In this document: piece after piece, positions 45,066 through 54,536 of the stretch
Numbering within the stretch: position 1 is the stretch's first letter
How the letters are laid out: each line of letters begins with the position of its first letter
DNA from: Rhodospirillaceae bacterium
GTDB taxonomy: Bacteria > Pseudomonadota > Alphaproteobacteria > Rhodospirillales > Rhodospirillaceae
Assembly (NCBI GenBank): GCA_947476925.1
Contig: CANJSF010000009.1
Coordinates: 62,001-126,000, forward strand
Direction: 5' to 3'
DNA length: 64,000 bases
The notes under the pieces: model-generated
Database searches by the model: none
What the model was told of the DNA's origin: nothing
The model's input: the letters and a program-made list of their open reading frames with translations, nothing else
Position numbers and translations under genes: made by a program

Positions 45066-45877
45066 TGGCCGAGGTGGCGCCTTCCGTATCAGGTCGTGCG
45101 TGGACGCGACCGCCGATGATAGCCAGCGCAACGCTACGCTGGTGCATTTTAGTTGGTACCATCGTCTACCTCATTGCCGCGTTTATAACGCTTGATGTGA
45201 ATTGGCAGCGCATTGCTCAGGGGTGGGAGCGCGGACAACGCTTTTTGGGCGGATTTGCTCCGCCCGATTTTGTCACACGAGGCGATGCGATTTTTGATGG
45301 CGTGCTCGAAAGTTTGTGGATGGCCTTTGCCGCAACCGTCGTTGGAATCATTCTCTCCATTCCAATCGGTGTGGGTGGCGCGCGCAACCTTGTGCCGCCG
45401 CCAGTTTACATCGTCTGCCGCTCGTTTATGGCGATCACGCGCACCTTGCCTGAAATTCTGGTGGCAATCTTATTTGTGAAGCTCTTCGGTTTTGGCACGT
45501 TTGCGGGTTTCGTTACGCTCACTTTCGCCACCATTGGCTATTTTGGAAAATTGCTTGCGGAAGACATTGAGGCGGCCAACCAAGCGCCGTTGGAAGCGAT
45601 GCGGGCCGCAGGTGCATCGTGGTTGCAACGTCTTAATTATGCCGTGCAGCCGTTGGTGATGCCTCGCGCCATCGGCATTGCAATTTATCGGCTCGACATG
45701 AACTTTCGCGAGTCTGCCGTCATCGGCATTGTCGGCGCGGGCGGCATTGGCGCGACGCTGAATACCGCGTTTGATCGCTACGAGTTCCCATCGGCTGCGG
45801 CCATTTTGCTGGTGATTATCATCATCGTTTTGGGTTCGGAGTATCTTTCCGCCTTTTGTCGCCGGTTGGTACGCTGA
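45065..45877 (+). CDS. phnE: Phosphonate-type ABC transporter permease (first)
   Basis: A 270-residue inner-membrane protein of the PhnE family with about six helices. The EAA-type loop that contacts the ATPase is seen as EDIEAANQAPLEAMRAAGAS. GESAVIGIVGAGGIG-like residues (RESAVIGIVGAGGIGATLN) form the conserved late segment. The stop overlaps the start of the second permease (TGATG). Confidence 0.9.
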   Translation: MAEVAPSVSGRAWTRPPMIASATLRWCILVGTIVYLIAAFITLDVNWQRIAQGWERGQRFLGGFAPPDFVTRGDAIFDGVLESLWMAFAATVVGIILSIPIGVGGARNLVPPPVYIVCRSFMAITRTLPEILVAILFVKLFGFGTFAGFVTLTFATIGYFGKLLAEDIEAANQAPLEAMRAAGASWLQRLNYAVQPLVMPRAIGIAIYRLDMNFRESAVIGIVGAGGIGATLNTAFDRYEFPSAAAILLVIIIIVLGSEYLSAFCRRLVR

Positions 45878-46692
45878 TGTCGGTGCAAACAACCAATGGC
45901 TTGCGCGAATGGCAGCGGTACGACTCCAAGCAAGGCCTGCTGCGCTGGACGCTGTGGCTGCTGGGCGTGGCCGTTTTTGTTTGGTGTTTTCAGAAAATTT
46001 CTGCGGGAACAGAATGGTCGTTTGTTCTCGACGCGCCTGAACAGGGCGCTGACATTTTTGATCGCATGATTCCGCCCGATTGGGAATACGCACGCGTATT
46101 GGGGCGGCCGCTGTGGGATACGCTGAACATGGCTACACTTGGGACCATGGGGGCGGTTATTTTTGCAGTGCCGCTGGCATTTATGGCGGCTCAGAACACG
46201 ACACCGAGTGTCAGGTTTGCGCGGCCCTTCGCATTATTTTGTATTGTCGCCTCGCGCTCGATTAATTCTGTCATTTGGGCATTAGTGCTGGTGATGATTC
46301 TGGGCCCTGGGGTGCTGGCAGGCACTATTGCCATTGCGTTCCGGTCCATCGGCTTTATCGGCAAGCTTCTATATGAAGCCATCGAGGAAACCGATCATCG
46401 CCCCGTCGACGCCATTGCCTCAACAGGGGCAAGCTCAGGTCAAATCATTGCTTACGGCGTCGTACCGCAGGTCACGCCTGTGTTTGCAGGCATTGCGGTG
46501 TTTCGCTGGGATATCAACATCCGAGAGTCTACGATTTTGGGGCTGGTCGGTGCGGGCGGCTTGGGCCTGGAACTCAATGCCTCGATCGGCAATTTAGATT
46601 GGTCTCGCGTATCGGTCATTTTGCTCGCGATCTTTGCCACTGTGATCGTCAGCGAGTGGGTCTCCGCTCGAATCAGAAAAGCCGTGACTTAA
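45877..46692 (+). CDS. Phosphonate-type ABC transporter permease (second)
   Basis: A 271-residue PhnE-family permease, diverged from the first. The coupling loop reads EAIEETDHRPVDAIASTGAS, and RESTILGLVGAGGLGLELN matches the first copy. Two different PhnE proteins suggest a heterodimeric channel. The start overlaps the upstream stop; an earlier ATG at 45856 lies inside the first permease. No C-P lyase or phosphonatase gene is in the window. Confidence 0.88.
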   Translation: MSVQTTNGLREWQRYDSKQGLLRWTLWLLGVAVFVWCFQKISAGTEWSFVLDAPEQGADIFDRMIPPDWEYARVLGRPLWDTLNMATLGTMGAVIFAVPLAFMAAQNTTPSVRFARPFALFCIVASRSINSVIWALVLVMILGPGVLAGTIAIAFRSIGFIGKLLYEAIEETDHRPVDAIASTGASSGQIIAYGVVPQVTPVFAGIAVFRWDINIRESTILGLVGAGGLGLELNASIGNLDWSRVSVILLAIFATVIVSEWVSARIRKAVT

Positions 46693-46696
46693 CGGC

Positions 46697-47494
46697 TTAG
46701 TGACTCGCAAGCCTGTAATCAGTGAACTGTCCGGCTGCCTTGAAGCCAATGCGCTCGTATATTGGTTTGCTCGCGGCATCGGCCTGCACAAAGGCTGTGG
46801 TTTGGCCGGTTCGTTTGGCATCGCGTAAAGCGGCGATCAGAAGGGCAGGTGCATAGCCTTTGCCTGACAGTGCGGCATCTGCGACGATGTTCGATAAACC
46901 CACAACGCCGTGTGCATAGTATGTTTCAGCCGTCGCTACGGCCTTGCCGTCGACATACCCCACATACAATTTCATCGGCGCATTCGGTGTGACAATGGCG
47001 ATGCTGGCATCGGTGTAAAAATCGACCAAGTGCGGGTTGGGTGGCTTAATGGCCCCCGACACGAGCCCGGCAAAATCGGTCACACCTTGCTTGTTCGAGA
47101 CTTGTTTGATGTCTAGGCCGTCAACGGCGTTCCCCGATAGGCGCAAGTCTTTCAGAGGTAAGATCATGCCCCAGGTTTGGTTGGCCGGAGTCATGCCAAG
47201 CTCGGTCAATGTCGCATCAAGGGCCCCGCGACCTGATAACGTACCAAGCGTCCAGGTGAACGCAGATGGCGTGCTCTTTTGGCGGAAGTGATTGATCGCC
47301 GCTTCAATGCGCGCTGCCCCAAAACGGGGGTGTAACGCGCAACGGCCAATTTTGTTGAAATGATCGGACGGCAAGCCACTATCGACGAGCAGCAAGTCAG
47401 GGGTGTCTTGCACCACAGCGTCCTTGCGGCCCTTCGCCAAGAAGGCGAAGTGATCCCACAAATTTGCTTCCATTGCTTTTGCAGCCGCAGACAA
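46697..47494 (-). CDS. GNAT family N-acetyltransferase
   Basis: A 265-residue protein. The C-terminal GNAT domain shows VDGKAVATAETYYAHGVVGL, the acetyl-CoA loop region DAALSGKGYAPALLIAALRDA, and YERIGFKAAGQFTDYRL. The N-terminal half is a divergent GNAT-like repeat. The TTG start at 47494 is preceded by AGGAG eight bases upstream; the ATG at 47473 has none. It converges on the transporter operon. Substrate unknown. Confidence 0.78.
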   Translation of the reverse strand: MSAAAKAMEANLWDHFAFLAKGRKDAVVQDTPDLLLVDSGLPSDHFNKIGRCALHPRFGAARIEAAINHFRQKSTPSAFTWTLGTLSGRGALDATLTELGMTPANQTWGMILPLKDLRLSGNAVDGLDIKQVSNKQGVTDFAGLVSGAIKPPNPHLVDFYTDASIAIVTPNAPMKLYVGYVDGKAVATAETYYAHGVVGLSNIVADAALSGKGYAPALLIAALRDAKRTGQTTAFVQADAASKPIYERIGFKAAGQFTDYRLASH

Positions 47495-47647
47495 AGTGCT
47501 TGCTCCTATTTAGTTTCGTCTCAAAACTATATAGTGTTTTGCGGTCAAGGTGCAATACGAACGACGCCGCAGCGCCGTTGGTTGCCGATGACAACGTCGA
47601 TTCATCTTAGATTTGAAGAGGTTAACAAACTTCTACGGCAGCGTTGG

Positions 47648-49459
47648 TTATTCTACCAACCGCGCTTTCACAAAGCTTCCGGGTGCGTCTTCGATTACCT
47701 TCAGCTTGCCGCCTCCGGGTGTACGAGCGGGAACTTGTGCGCCGGATTGCGGGGCCAGCCACGCATGCCAATCGGTCCACCAAGAGCCTGCATGGTCTTT
47801 GGCGCCGGCCAGCCACTTATCAGCGGTAGCAGGCAGTTTGTCGTTGGTGGCGTAGCCGTATTTGTTCGCAGCCGGCGGGTTCACGACGCCTGCGATGTGG
47901 CCCGAGCCCGATAACACGAAGCGCCTGGGGCCCTTCAACAGCTGCGTGCCGAGGTAGGTCGAGGCCCAAGGGGCAATGTGGTCTTCCTTGCAGCTGACAA
48001 AGTAGGAAGGCACATCAATTGTCGTCAGATCAATCGGCACGCCGCCCACCGTAATGCCACCGGGTTTCACCAAGTTGTTTTCCAAATACATGTTGCGCAG
48101 ATAGAAGCTGTGCATGGCGCGCGGCATGCGCGTTGAATCAGAATTCCAATATAGCAGATCGAACGGGAAGGGCTCTTTACCCAGCAAGTAGTTATTGACC
48201 ACAAACGACCAAATCAAATCGTTCGACCGCAGCATGTTGAAGGAGGTGGCCATATCAGAGCCCTCCAAAAACCCGCCAGCTTCGTCCATGCGGTGTTCAA
48301 GGCTTTCGACTTGCTTGTCGTCGATGAACACGCGGATATCGCCTGCTTCTTTAAAATCGGTGAGGGCGGTGATGAACGTCGCCGAGGCGATACTGTCGTC
48401 TTTCTTAGCCTTCAGATAGGCCAGTGTAATGGCAAGCAGCGTTCCGCCGATGCAATAACCCGCGATATTGATTTGCTTTACGCCGCAGGCTTTTTTTGCG
48501 GCTTCAATGGCGCCGATGGCGCCATCGATCATATAGTCGCCAAAGTTTTTGCCAGCCAGCGCTTCGTTGGGATTCACCCACGACACAATGAAGGTCGTGT
48601 AGCCCTGGTCAGTCAGCCATTTCACTAGGGAGTTCTTGGGGCGAAGATCGAGAATGTAATACTTATTGATCCACGGCGGCATCACGACGATGGGCAGCTC
48701 GTGCACCTTCTCGGTCGTTGGATTGTATTGAATGAGCTGGATCAGGTCGTTCTGGAAGACCACCTTTCCGGGCGTGACAGCGACGTTCTCTCCCACCTTA
48801 AAGGCGGACTCGTCGGTCATCGAAATGCGCAGACGGCCTTTGCCCTTTTCCAAATCCTCCAACATGTGTTGGAGCCCTTTAACCAGGTTCTCGCCTTTGG
48901 TCTCGGCGGTGACGCGCAGGACCTCGGGGTTGGTCAAGGCGAAGTTGGTGGGCGCGATCGCGTCGGCAAATTGCTTGGTATAGAAATCGACCTTGCGTTT
49001 GGTCTGCTCATCTAAGCCTTCGACCTCAGCCACCGTGTTTTGCATCCACTGCGACGTCAGCAAATAGGACTGCTTCAGGTAGTCAAACACACCATTGTCG
49101 GACCATGCCTCATCCTTAAACCGGCGGTCGGCTTTGTCCGGGGCAATTACCGGGTCGGCCTCTTGGCCCATCATGCGCAAGGTGGTGTTGCGCCATAAAT
49201 CCATGTAGCCGCGCCACAGGTTTGTTTGCGCTTCGATCATCTGGGCCGGGTTAGCCATCATTTTGGCCGTGAGTTCCATGAAGGCTTGGCCGATATTCAT
49301 GGGGTCACCCATGCCCACACCGCCTGAGGTGGGGTTCCGCGACATGAACTCAGACAATATGCGCTGCGAGCGCTCGGCGATGTCGGACATGATTTTGGCC
49401 ATATCAGCGCTCGAGGCGGTAGCACCGGCGTCGTTGGATGTCTTGCTGGGGTCGGCCAT
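47648..49459 (-). CDS. phaC: Class I poly(3-hydroxyalkanoate) synthase
   Basis: A 603-residue polymerase that joins (R)-3-hydroxyacyl-CoA units into storage polyester granules. The lipase-box-like GYCIGG holds the catalytic Cys (about residue 336); the Asp is in YWNSDSTRMPRAMHSFYLRN and the His in SGSGHIAGVVNPP. Length matches class I enzymes. The start could also be 49507; neither site has a clear ribosome binding site. No phaA/phaB or phasin gene is adjacent. Confidence 0.93.
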   Translation of the reverse strand: MADPSKTSNDAGATASSADMAKIMSDIAERSQRILSEFMSRNPTSGGVGMGDPMNIGQAFMELTAKMMANPAQMIEAQTNLWRGYMDLWRNTTLRMMGQEADPVIAPDKADRRFKDEAWSDNGVFDYLKQSYLLTSQWMQNTVAEVEGLDEQTKRKVDFYTKQFADAIAPTNFALTNPEVLRVTAETKGENLVKGLQHMLEDLEKGKGRLRISMTDESAFKVGENVAVTPGKVVFQNDLIQLIQYNPTTEKVHELPIVVMPPWINKYYILDLRPKNSLVKWLTDQGYTTFIVSWVNPNEALAGKNFGDYMIDGAIGAIEAAKKACGVKQINIAGYCIGGTLLAITLAYLKAKKDDSIASATFITALTDFKEAGDIRVFIDDKQVESLEHRMDEAGGFLEGSDMATSFNMLRSNDLIWSFVVNNYLLGKEPFPFDLLYWNSDSTRMPRAMHSFYLRNMYLENNLVKPGGITVGGVPIDLTTIDVPSYFVSCKEDHIAPWASTYLGTQLLKGPRRFVLSGSGHIAGVVNPPAANKYGYATNDKLPATADKWLAGAKDHAGSWWTDWHAWLAPQSGAQVPARTPGGGKLKVIEDAPGSFVKARLVE

Positions 49460-49656
49460 AAATTGGGCGTTTTTTTGATGTCTTAGGGGTGGGTTCAGGG
49501 TATGCATTAGTAGTGCGCTTATGGAATGTCCAGCATGCGTTTTGCATGTGCGAACAAGACCGTTCGATGATCTTGAGCAGTATTCTGAAAGCGCATGAAC
49601 TGTTAAAGCTAAATACCTGAAAACACTAATTTTTGACCAAACTGAGTCGGGCTGCC

Positions 49657-50823
49657 ATGAGCATCAATCGCCATTCGGATTTCGCACGCAAAATCCCTTA
49701 CGCTTTGGTTGGATTGGCCTTGGCTATGGGGCCCCTTTCGGCGTGCTCGACGGTGGAGAAAGGTTGGAAAAGCACAAAAAGCACTGTTGGTGGAATTTTT
49801 GGCGGCAAGAGCGATAAGGCCGCACCGCCGCCTGCTGATGACGCGACATCAACGACTTCGCCACCGGCTGAGACGGCGCCACCCATCACAACTGGCGGCG
49901 GCGGGCTTTTCATGGGATCTGGCGGAACCTCTGGCGCATTCCGCTCACCCGATGCGCCGCCGTCGGGTTTGTCATCAGCCCCCGCAACTCCGGCAAAAGC
50001 TGCGGCAGCATCGCCTGCGCCCAAGAAAACTACAGAAGGCTTGGTTGCAGATCACAAGTCTGAATACTCCGAACAAGTCGGACGCCAAGCCCCCGTGACT
50101 GTGCGTCCCTTGAACGACAACCCAGCGGTTGCTGATGCCAACGTTGGCGGTCCGCCACGCCCTCAGGCCGCACCCACCGAGCGCGTGACACGGTTGGCCG
50201 AAGTGCCGCCGACACCAGCACCAAGCGAGCCAGATCAAGCATCTACCCCTGCGCGAACGACGGCTTTGGCTGACCGCCTTGGCGCGGCACCTCCGCCGCA
50301 ACCTGCCTCAACACCGCCAACCTCGCCCATGGCAGCGCCAACTACTCCCATGGCCGTTACGCCGACTGTTCCCGCGACACCTTCAGCTCCGGCACGCATC
50401 CAGCCACTGATCCCATCCAACACTCAAATAGCCAGCTATGGAAATGATACGGTCGTTGTCGATGGCTCGGGTGTCCGCGGGGGACGCAATGTTTTGCGGC
50501 CACAACAAATGGCGTCAGTTCCTCGTGCGAGCTTTGATCCGGGCAATGCGTCGGTCTCCAGTGAAGTTGGGACTATTTCATTCGGCATGGGCAGCGCCGC
50601 ACTATCGGCACAGGCCAAAGCGGTTCTGTCCGATGTCGCGAAGCTGCGGGCTCAAGTTGACGGCGCGATCCGCATTGTCGGGCGCGGCGATCAAGCCTCG
50701 GCGCGAGCCGCATCCATCAGTCGCGAATTACGCCGCTTAGGCGTTCCGTCCACGCGCCTTTACGATGGGGGTGCCGATAACACCATGCTTGGCGACGAGG
50801 CTGATATTTACCTCGACTACTAA
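49657..50823 (+). CDS. OmpA-like C-terminal lipoprotein with Pro-rich linker
   Basis: A 388-residue protein. The N-terminus ends in the lipobox LSAC, predicting a lipoprotein. Residues about 35-270 are low-complexity Pro/Ala/Thr linker with PTSPMAAPTTPMA-type repeats. The last 90 or so residues (FGMGSAALSAQAKAVLSDVAKL, then GRGDQASARAASISRELRRLGV) look like a diverged OmpA-type peptidoglycan-binding domain. It could tether the outer membrane to the wall. A TTG at 49633 is an alternative start. Confidence 0.72.
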   Translation: MSINRHSDFARKIPYALVGLALAMGPLSACSTVEKGWKSTKSTVGGIFGGKSDKAAPPPADDATSTTSPPAETAPPITTGGGGLFMGSGGTSGAFRSPDAPPSGLSSAPATPAKAAAASPAPKKTTEGLVADHKSEYSEQVGRQAPVTVRPLNDNPAVADANVGGPPRPQAAPTERVTRLAEVPPTPAPSEPDQASTPARTTALADRLGAAPPPQPASTPPTSPMAAPTTPMAVTPTVPATPSAPARIQPLIPSNTQIASYGNDTVVVDGSGVRGGRNVLRPQQMASVPRASFDPGNASVSSEVGTISFGMGSAALSAQAKAVLSDVAKLRAQVDGAIRIVGRGDQASARAASISRELRRLGVPSTRLYDGGADNTMLGDEADIYLDY

Positions 50824-50994
50824 ATCGTACCGTTTACTAAATATCTTGACGAATCGGCCCGGCAAGCGCACCCCTTCCACCGCTGAGGCCTTTCAATCAC
50901 AGAGGGATTTCAACGCCTTGGGGCACTGTCGGCCTCATTCGCGCCGTTAAGGTTCGGTACAAAGAGTTATTGGTTCAAAGCAGAAGGTCGACCC

Positions 50995-52218
50995 ATGGAG
51001 TCCGAGTTTCACCGCATTAAACGCCTGCCGCCCTATGTGTTCGCGGAAGTGAACGCACTGAAGGCCAAGGCGCGAGCTGCGGGCAAGGACATCATCGATT
51101 TCGGCATGGGTAACCCCGATCTGCCCACGCCACAGCATATCGTCGATAAGCTGTGTGAAGTTGCCCAAGACCCCAAGGCGCATCGCTACTCGGCCTCGCA
51201 AGGAATCAAAGGTCTGCGCAAGGCGTTCGTGAACTATTACCAACGCCGCTTCAATGTTGGGCTCGATGCCGACAAAGAAGTTTGTGTCACTATCGGATCA
51301 AAAGAAGGCTTGGCGAATTTGGCCTCGGCCATCACCGGGCCTGGCGACATTATTCTCACGCCCAACCCTGCGTATCCCATTCACCCATTCGGATTCATTA
51401 TCGCCGATGGCTCTGTGCGCTTTTTGCCTTACGAGCCCGGCCCCGAGTTTATGGCTGCCCTTGAGCGTGCCGTGCGTTTGACGGTACCAAAACCAAAAGC
51501 GCTCATTCTCAATTATCCATCCAACCCAACCGCATGCGTGGCTGACTTGGATTTCTACGGCCAAGTCGTCGATTTTTGCCGCTTCCATGGCATTTATATC
51601 TTGTCGGATCTCGCTTACGCCGAGATTTATTTCGACGGCAATCCTCCGCCGTCGGTTCTGCAGATCCCGGGCGCAAAAGATATCTGCATCGAGTTCACGT
51701 CCATGAGCAAAACATACAGCATGGCCGGTTGGCGCGTCGGCTTTGCAGCGGGAAATCGCCAGCTCATTTCGGCGTTGGTCAAAATTAAATCCTACCTTGA
51801 CTACGGCGTGTTCACGCCGGTTCAAGCTGCAGCCGCATTAGCCTTGAATGGCCCGCAAACGTGCGTAGAAGAAATGCGTCAGATTTACAAAGAACGCCGC
51901 GATGTTCTGGTCGAAGGGTTGGCACAGGCGGGCTGGGTTATCCCGTCCCCTAAAGCGTCGATGTTTGCCTGGGCACCCATCCCCGAACCATTCAAGCATA
52001 TGGGCTGCATGGAGTTCTCGAAACTGCTGCTGACCGAGGCTGACGTCGCTGTAGCGCCAGGCACTGGTTTTGGCGAACAAGGTGAGGGCTTTGTGCGCAT
52101 CGCGCTGGTGGAAAACAAACACCGCATCCGTCAGGCCGTGCGCAGCATCCGCACCTTCTTCGATAGTGCTGGCGGCGCGTTGAAAAACTATGATGCAAAG
52201 CGAGCGGCAAACTCGTGA
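50995..52218 (+). CDS. PLP-dependent class I/II aminotransferase (alanine/DAP aminotransferase-like)
   Basis: A 407-residue fold-type I aminotransferase. The cofactor Lys is in SMSKTYSMAGWRVGF (residue 239), with NYPSNPTA and DLAYAEIYF for PLP contacts and FVRIALVEN containing the carboxylate-binding Arg. It resembles AlaC and the enzymes annotated as LL-diaminopimelate aminotransferases upstream of hom in alphaproteobacteria. Its stop overlaps the hom start by four bases (GTGA). Confidence 0.9.
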   Translation: MESEFHRIKRLPPYVFAEVNALKAKARAAGKDIIDFGMGNPDLPTPQHIVDKLCEVAQDPKAHRYSASQGIKGLRKAFVNYYQRRFNVGLDADKEVCVTIGSKEGLANLASAITGPGDIILTPNPAYPIHPFGFIIADGSVRFLPYEPGPEFMAALERAVRLTVPKPKALILNYPSNPTACVADLDFYGQVVDFCRFHGIYILSDLAYAEIYFDGNPPPSVLQIPGAKDICIEFTSMSKTYSMAGWRVGFAAGNRQLISALVKIKSYLDYGVFTPVQAAAALALNGPQTCVEEMRQIYKERRDVLVEGLAQAGWVIPSPKASMFAWAPIPEPFKHMGCMEFSKLLLTEADVAVAPGTGFGEQGEGFVRIALVENKHRIRQAVRSIRTFFDSAGGALKNYDAKRAANS

Positions 52219-53516
52219 GTGCGCCGCTGAAAATTGCTGTCGCTGGCCTTGGAACAGTTGGGGCCGGAGCCCTAAAGTTGCTGCAGGCCAATGCCGATTC
52301 AATTGCAGCCAAATGTGGCCGGTCGATTGTCGTCACGGCGGTAAGCGCGCGTGACCGGAAAAAAGATCGCGGTGTGGATGTTGCGTCGGCTGCCTGGTTC
52401 GACGATCCGGTGGTCATGGCCAATCAGGCCGATGTTGATGTGTTTGTGGAACTTATTGGTGGGTCCGAAGGCCAGGCGCGTCAGTCAGTTGAGGCAGCGC
52501 TGGCCAAGCAGCGCCACGTCGTTACCGCCAACAAAGCATTGCTGGCGCACCATGGTGTGATGTTGGCAACCACTGCCGAAAAAGCCGGCGTGACGTTGGC
52601 CTATGAGGCTGCCGTGGCTGGAGGCATTCCAATCATCAAAGCATTGCGTGAAGGCTTTGCCGGCAACTCCATCCAGCGCATTTATGGAATTTTGAACGGT
52701 ACCTGCAATTACATCCTCACGACCATGCGGGCCACAGGCCGCGATTTTGGCGATGTGCTGGGCGAGGCGCAAAAATTGGGCTATGCTGAAGCCGACCCTG
52801 CGTTCGATATCGACGGTGTCGATGCAGCGCATAAGTTGGCCATTCTGGCTAGCGTGGCATTTGGCACCGAAGTTGATTTCAAAAATGTGCACATCGAAGG
52901 CATTCGCCGCATCAGCGCGCTTGATATCACGTACGCCGAGCAATTGGGTTTTCGCATTAAACTTATTGGACTCGGCGCGCGCGCCGACGGCGGAATTGCC
53001 CAGAGCGTCTACCCCTGCTTGATTGCCCCTGACTCACCGCTGGCCGCCGTCGAAGGCGTCTTCAATGCTGTTGTGACAGAAGGCGATTTCATGGGCCGCT
53101 CGGTGCTTGAAGGTCGCGGCGCCGGTGAGGGGCCAACCGCCTCGGCGGTTGTCGCCGATCTCGTCGATATTGCCGCGGGTCGTCGCGTGCCGACGTTTGG
53201 TGTTCCGGTCGCGCATCTCAAAAAATCGCCGTCCGTTCCTGTCGCTGAACGCATCGGTGCGCATTATGTGCGATTGGTCGTTGTTGATCGTCCAGGTGTG
53301 TTTGCCGATATCGCGGCCGCTTTCCGTGATGAGTCGGTATCGATGGAGCAAGTATTACAACGGGGCCGCGATGTTAATGCGAGGGTCAATGTTGTGATCA
53401 TCACGCACGATACAAAAGAAGCTGCACTTGTGCGTGCGCTTAAAAAACTTGAAGCCAATGCTGCCGTCGTTGAACCGCCCCATATGATCCGCATCGAGCG
53501 GTTCCCGGCACCGTAA
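52215..53516 (+). CDS. hom: Homoserine dehydrogenase
   Basis: A 433-residue enzyme reducing aspartate semialdehyde to homoserine, for threonine and methionine. Motifs: Rossmann VAGLGTVGAGALKLL, VTANKALLAHHG, GILNGTCNYILTTM, and a conserved DIDGVDAAHK active-site segment. The C-terminal ACT domain begins at VVDRPGVFADIAAAF and likely mediates feedback by threonine. The GTG start overlaps the aminotransferase stop. Confidence 0.95.
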   Translation: MSAPLKIAVAGLGTVGAGALKLLQANADSIAAKCGRSIVVTAVSARDRKKDRGVDVASAAWFDDPVVMANQADVDVFVELIGGSEGQARQSVEAALAKQRHVVTANKALLAHHGVMLATTAEKAGVTLAYEAAVAGGIPIIKALREGFAGNSIQRIYGILNGTCNYILTTMRATGRDFGDVLGEAQKLGYAEADPAFDIDGVDAAHKLAILASVAFGTEVDFKNVHIEGIRRISALDITYAEQLGFRIKLIGLGARADGGIAQSVYPCLIAPDSPLAAVEGVFNAVVTEGDFMGRSVLEGRGAGEGPTASAVVADLVDIAAGRRVPTFGVPVAHLKKSPSVPVAERIGAHYVRLVVVDRPGVFADIAAAFRDESVSMEQVLQRGRDVNARVNVVIITHDTKEAALVRALKKLEANAAVVEPPHMIRIERFPAP

Positions 53517-53534
53517 CGAACTGGAGAATTCAAA

Positions 53535-54524
53535 ATGTCGCTGCAACTCGATTCAACTTTTGCCAACGTTCTTGAACGAAATCTGGCACTTGAGACCGTT
53601 CGCGTAACCGAAGCGGCGGCGTTGTCGGCCTCGCGCCTGATGGGGCGCGGCGACGAGAAGGCTGCCGACCAAGCCGCTGTCGACGCGATGCGTAAAGCGC
53701 TCAATAGTCTCAACATTGATGGCACGGTGGTGATTGGCGAGGGTGAGCGAGACGAAGCGCCCATGCTTTATATTGGCGAGAAGGTGGGCTCGGGCGAGGG
53801 CACAAAAGTTGATATTGCGCTCGACCCGCTGGAAGGGACCACCATTACTGCAAAGGGCGGCGCGAACGCCTTGGCTGTTATTGCTATGGCCGAGTCTGGA
53901 AATTTCCTGAATGCACCCGACGTTTACATGGACAAAATTTCAGTCGGCCCGGGCTTGCCGGCTGGTGTGGTTGATTTGGATGAAACGCCCGAGAAGAACC
54001 TTAAAAACTTAGCCAAGGCGCGCAGCTGTGACATTTCTGATTTGCTGGTGTGTATCCTCGACCGCCCGAGACATTCTGATTTGATTGCCAAAGTTCGCGC
54101 ATCGGGCGCGCGTATCATGTTGATCACAGATGGTGACGTGTCGGGCGTGATTGCCACGGCGCAGCCGGATTCGGGCGTTGATATTTATATGGGCTCGGGC
54201 GGCGCGCCCGAAGGCGTGCTGGCCGCCGCTGCCCTCAGATGTATTGGTGGGCAAATGCAAGGCCGCTTGTTGTTTCGCAATGACGATGAAAAGGGCCGTG
54301 CACGCAAACTTGGTATCACGGACCTGAATAGAAAATATTCAATGCTCGATCTCGCCAAAGGCAATGTCATGTTTGCCGCGACGGGCGTCACGAACGGCGC
54401 AATGCTGAAGGGCGTTCGCCGCACACCACACGGTGCTGTAACGCATTCGCTGGTGATGCGTTCGAAGTCGGGCACTGTGCGTTACGTTGAAGCCCACCAT
54501 CGCCTCGATGGCGACATCAAATAA
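53535..54524 (+). CDS. glpX: Class II fructose-1,6-bisphosphatase
   Basis: A 329-residue GlpX-type phosphatase. The metal site motifs GEGERDEAPMLYIG and DPLEGTT are intact, as are LITDGDVSG and YMGSGGAPEGVLAAA. It removes the 1-phosphate of fructose 1,6-bisphosphate in gluconeogenesis. GGAGAATTC precedes the ATG. Position between hom and recJ is conserved in many relatives. Confidence 0.95.
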   Translation: MSLQLDSTFANVLERNLALETVRVTEAAALSASRLMGRGDEKAADQAAVDAMRKALNSLNIDGTVVIGEGERDEAPMLYIGEKVGSGEGTKVDIALDPLEGTTITAKGGANALAVIAMAESGNFLNAPDVYMDKISVGPGLPAGVVDLDETPEKNLKNLAKARSCDISDLLVCILDRPRHSDLIAKVRASGARIMLITDGDVSGVIATAQPDSGVDIYMGSGGAPEGVLAAAALRCIGGQMQGRLLFRNDDEKGRARKLGITDLNRKYSMLDLAKGNVMFAATGVTNGAMLKGVRRTPHGAVTHSLVMRSKSGTVRYVEAHHRLDGDIK

Positions 54525-54536
54525 TCTCGCGGTTGC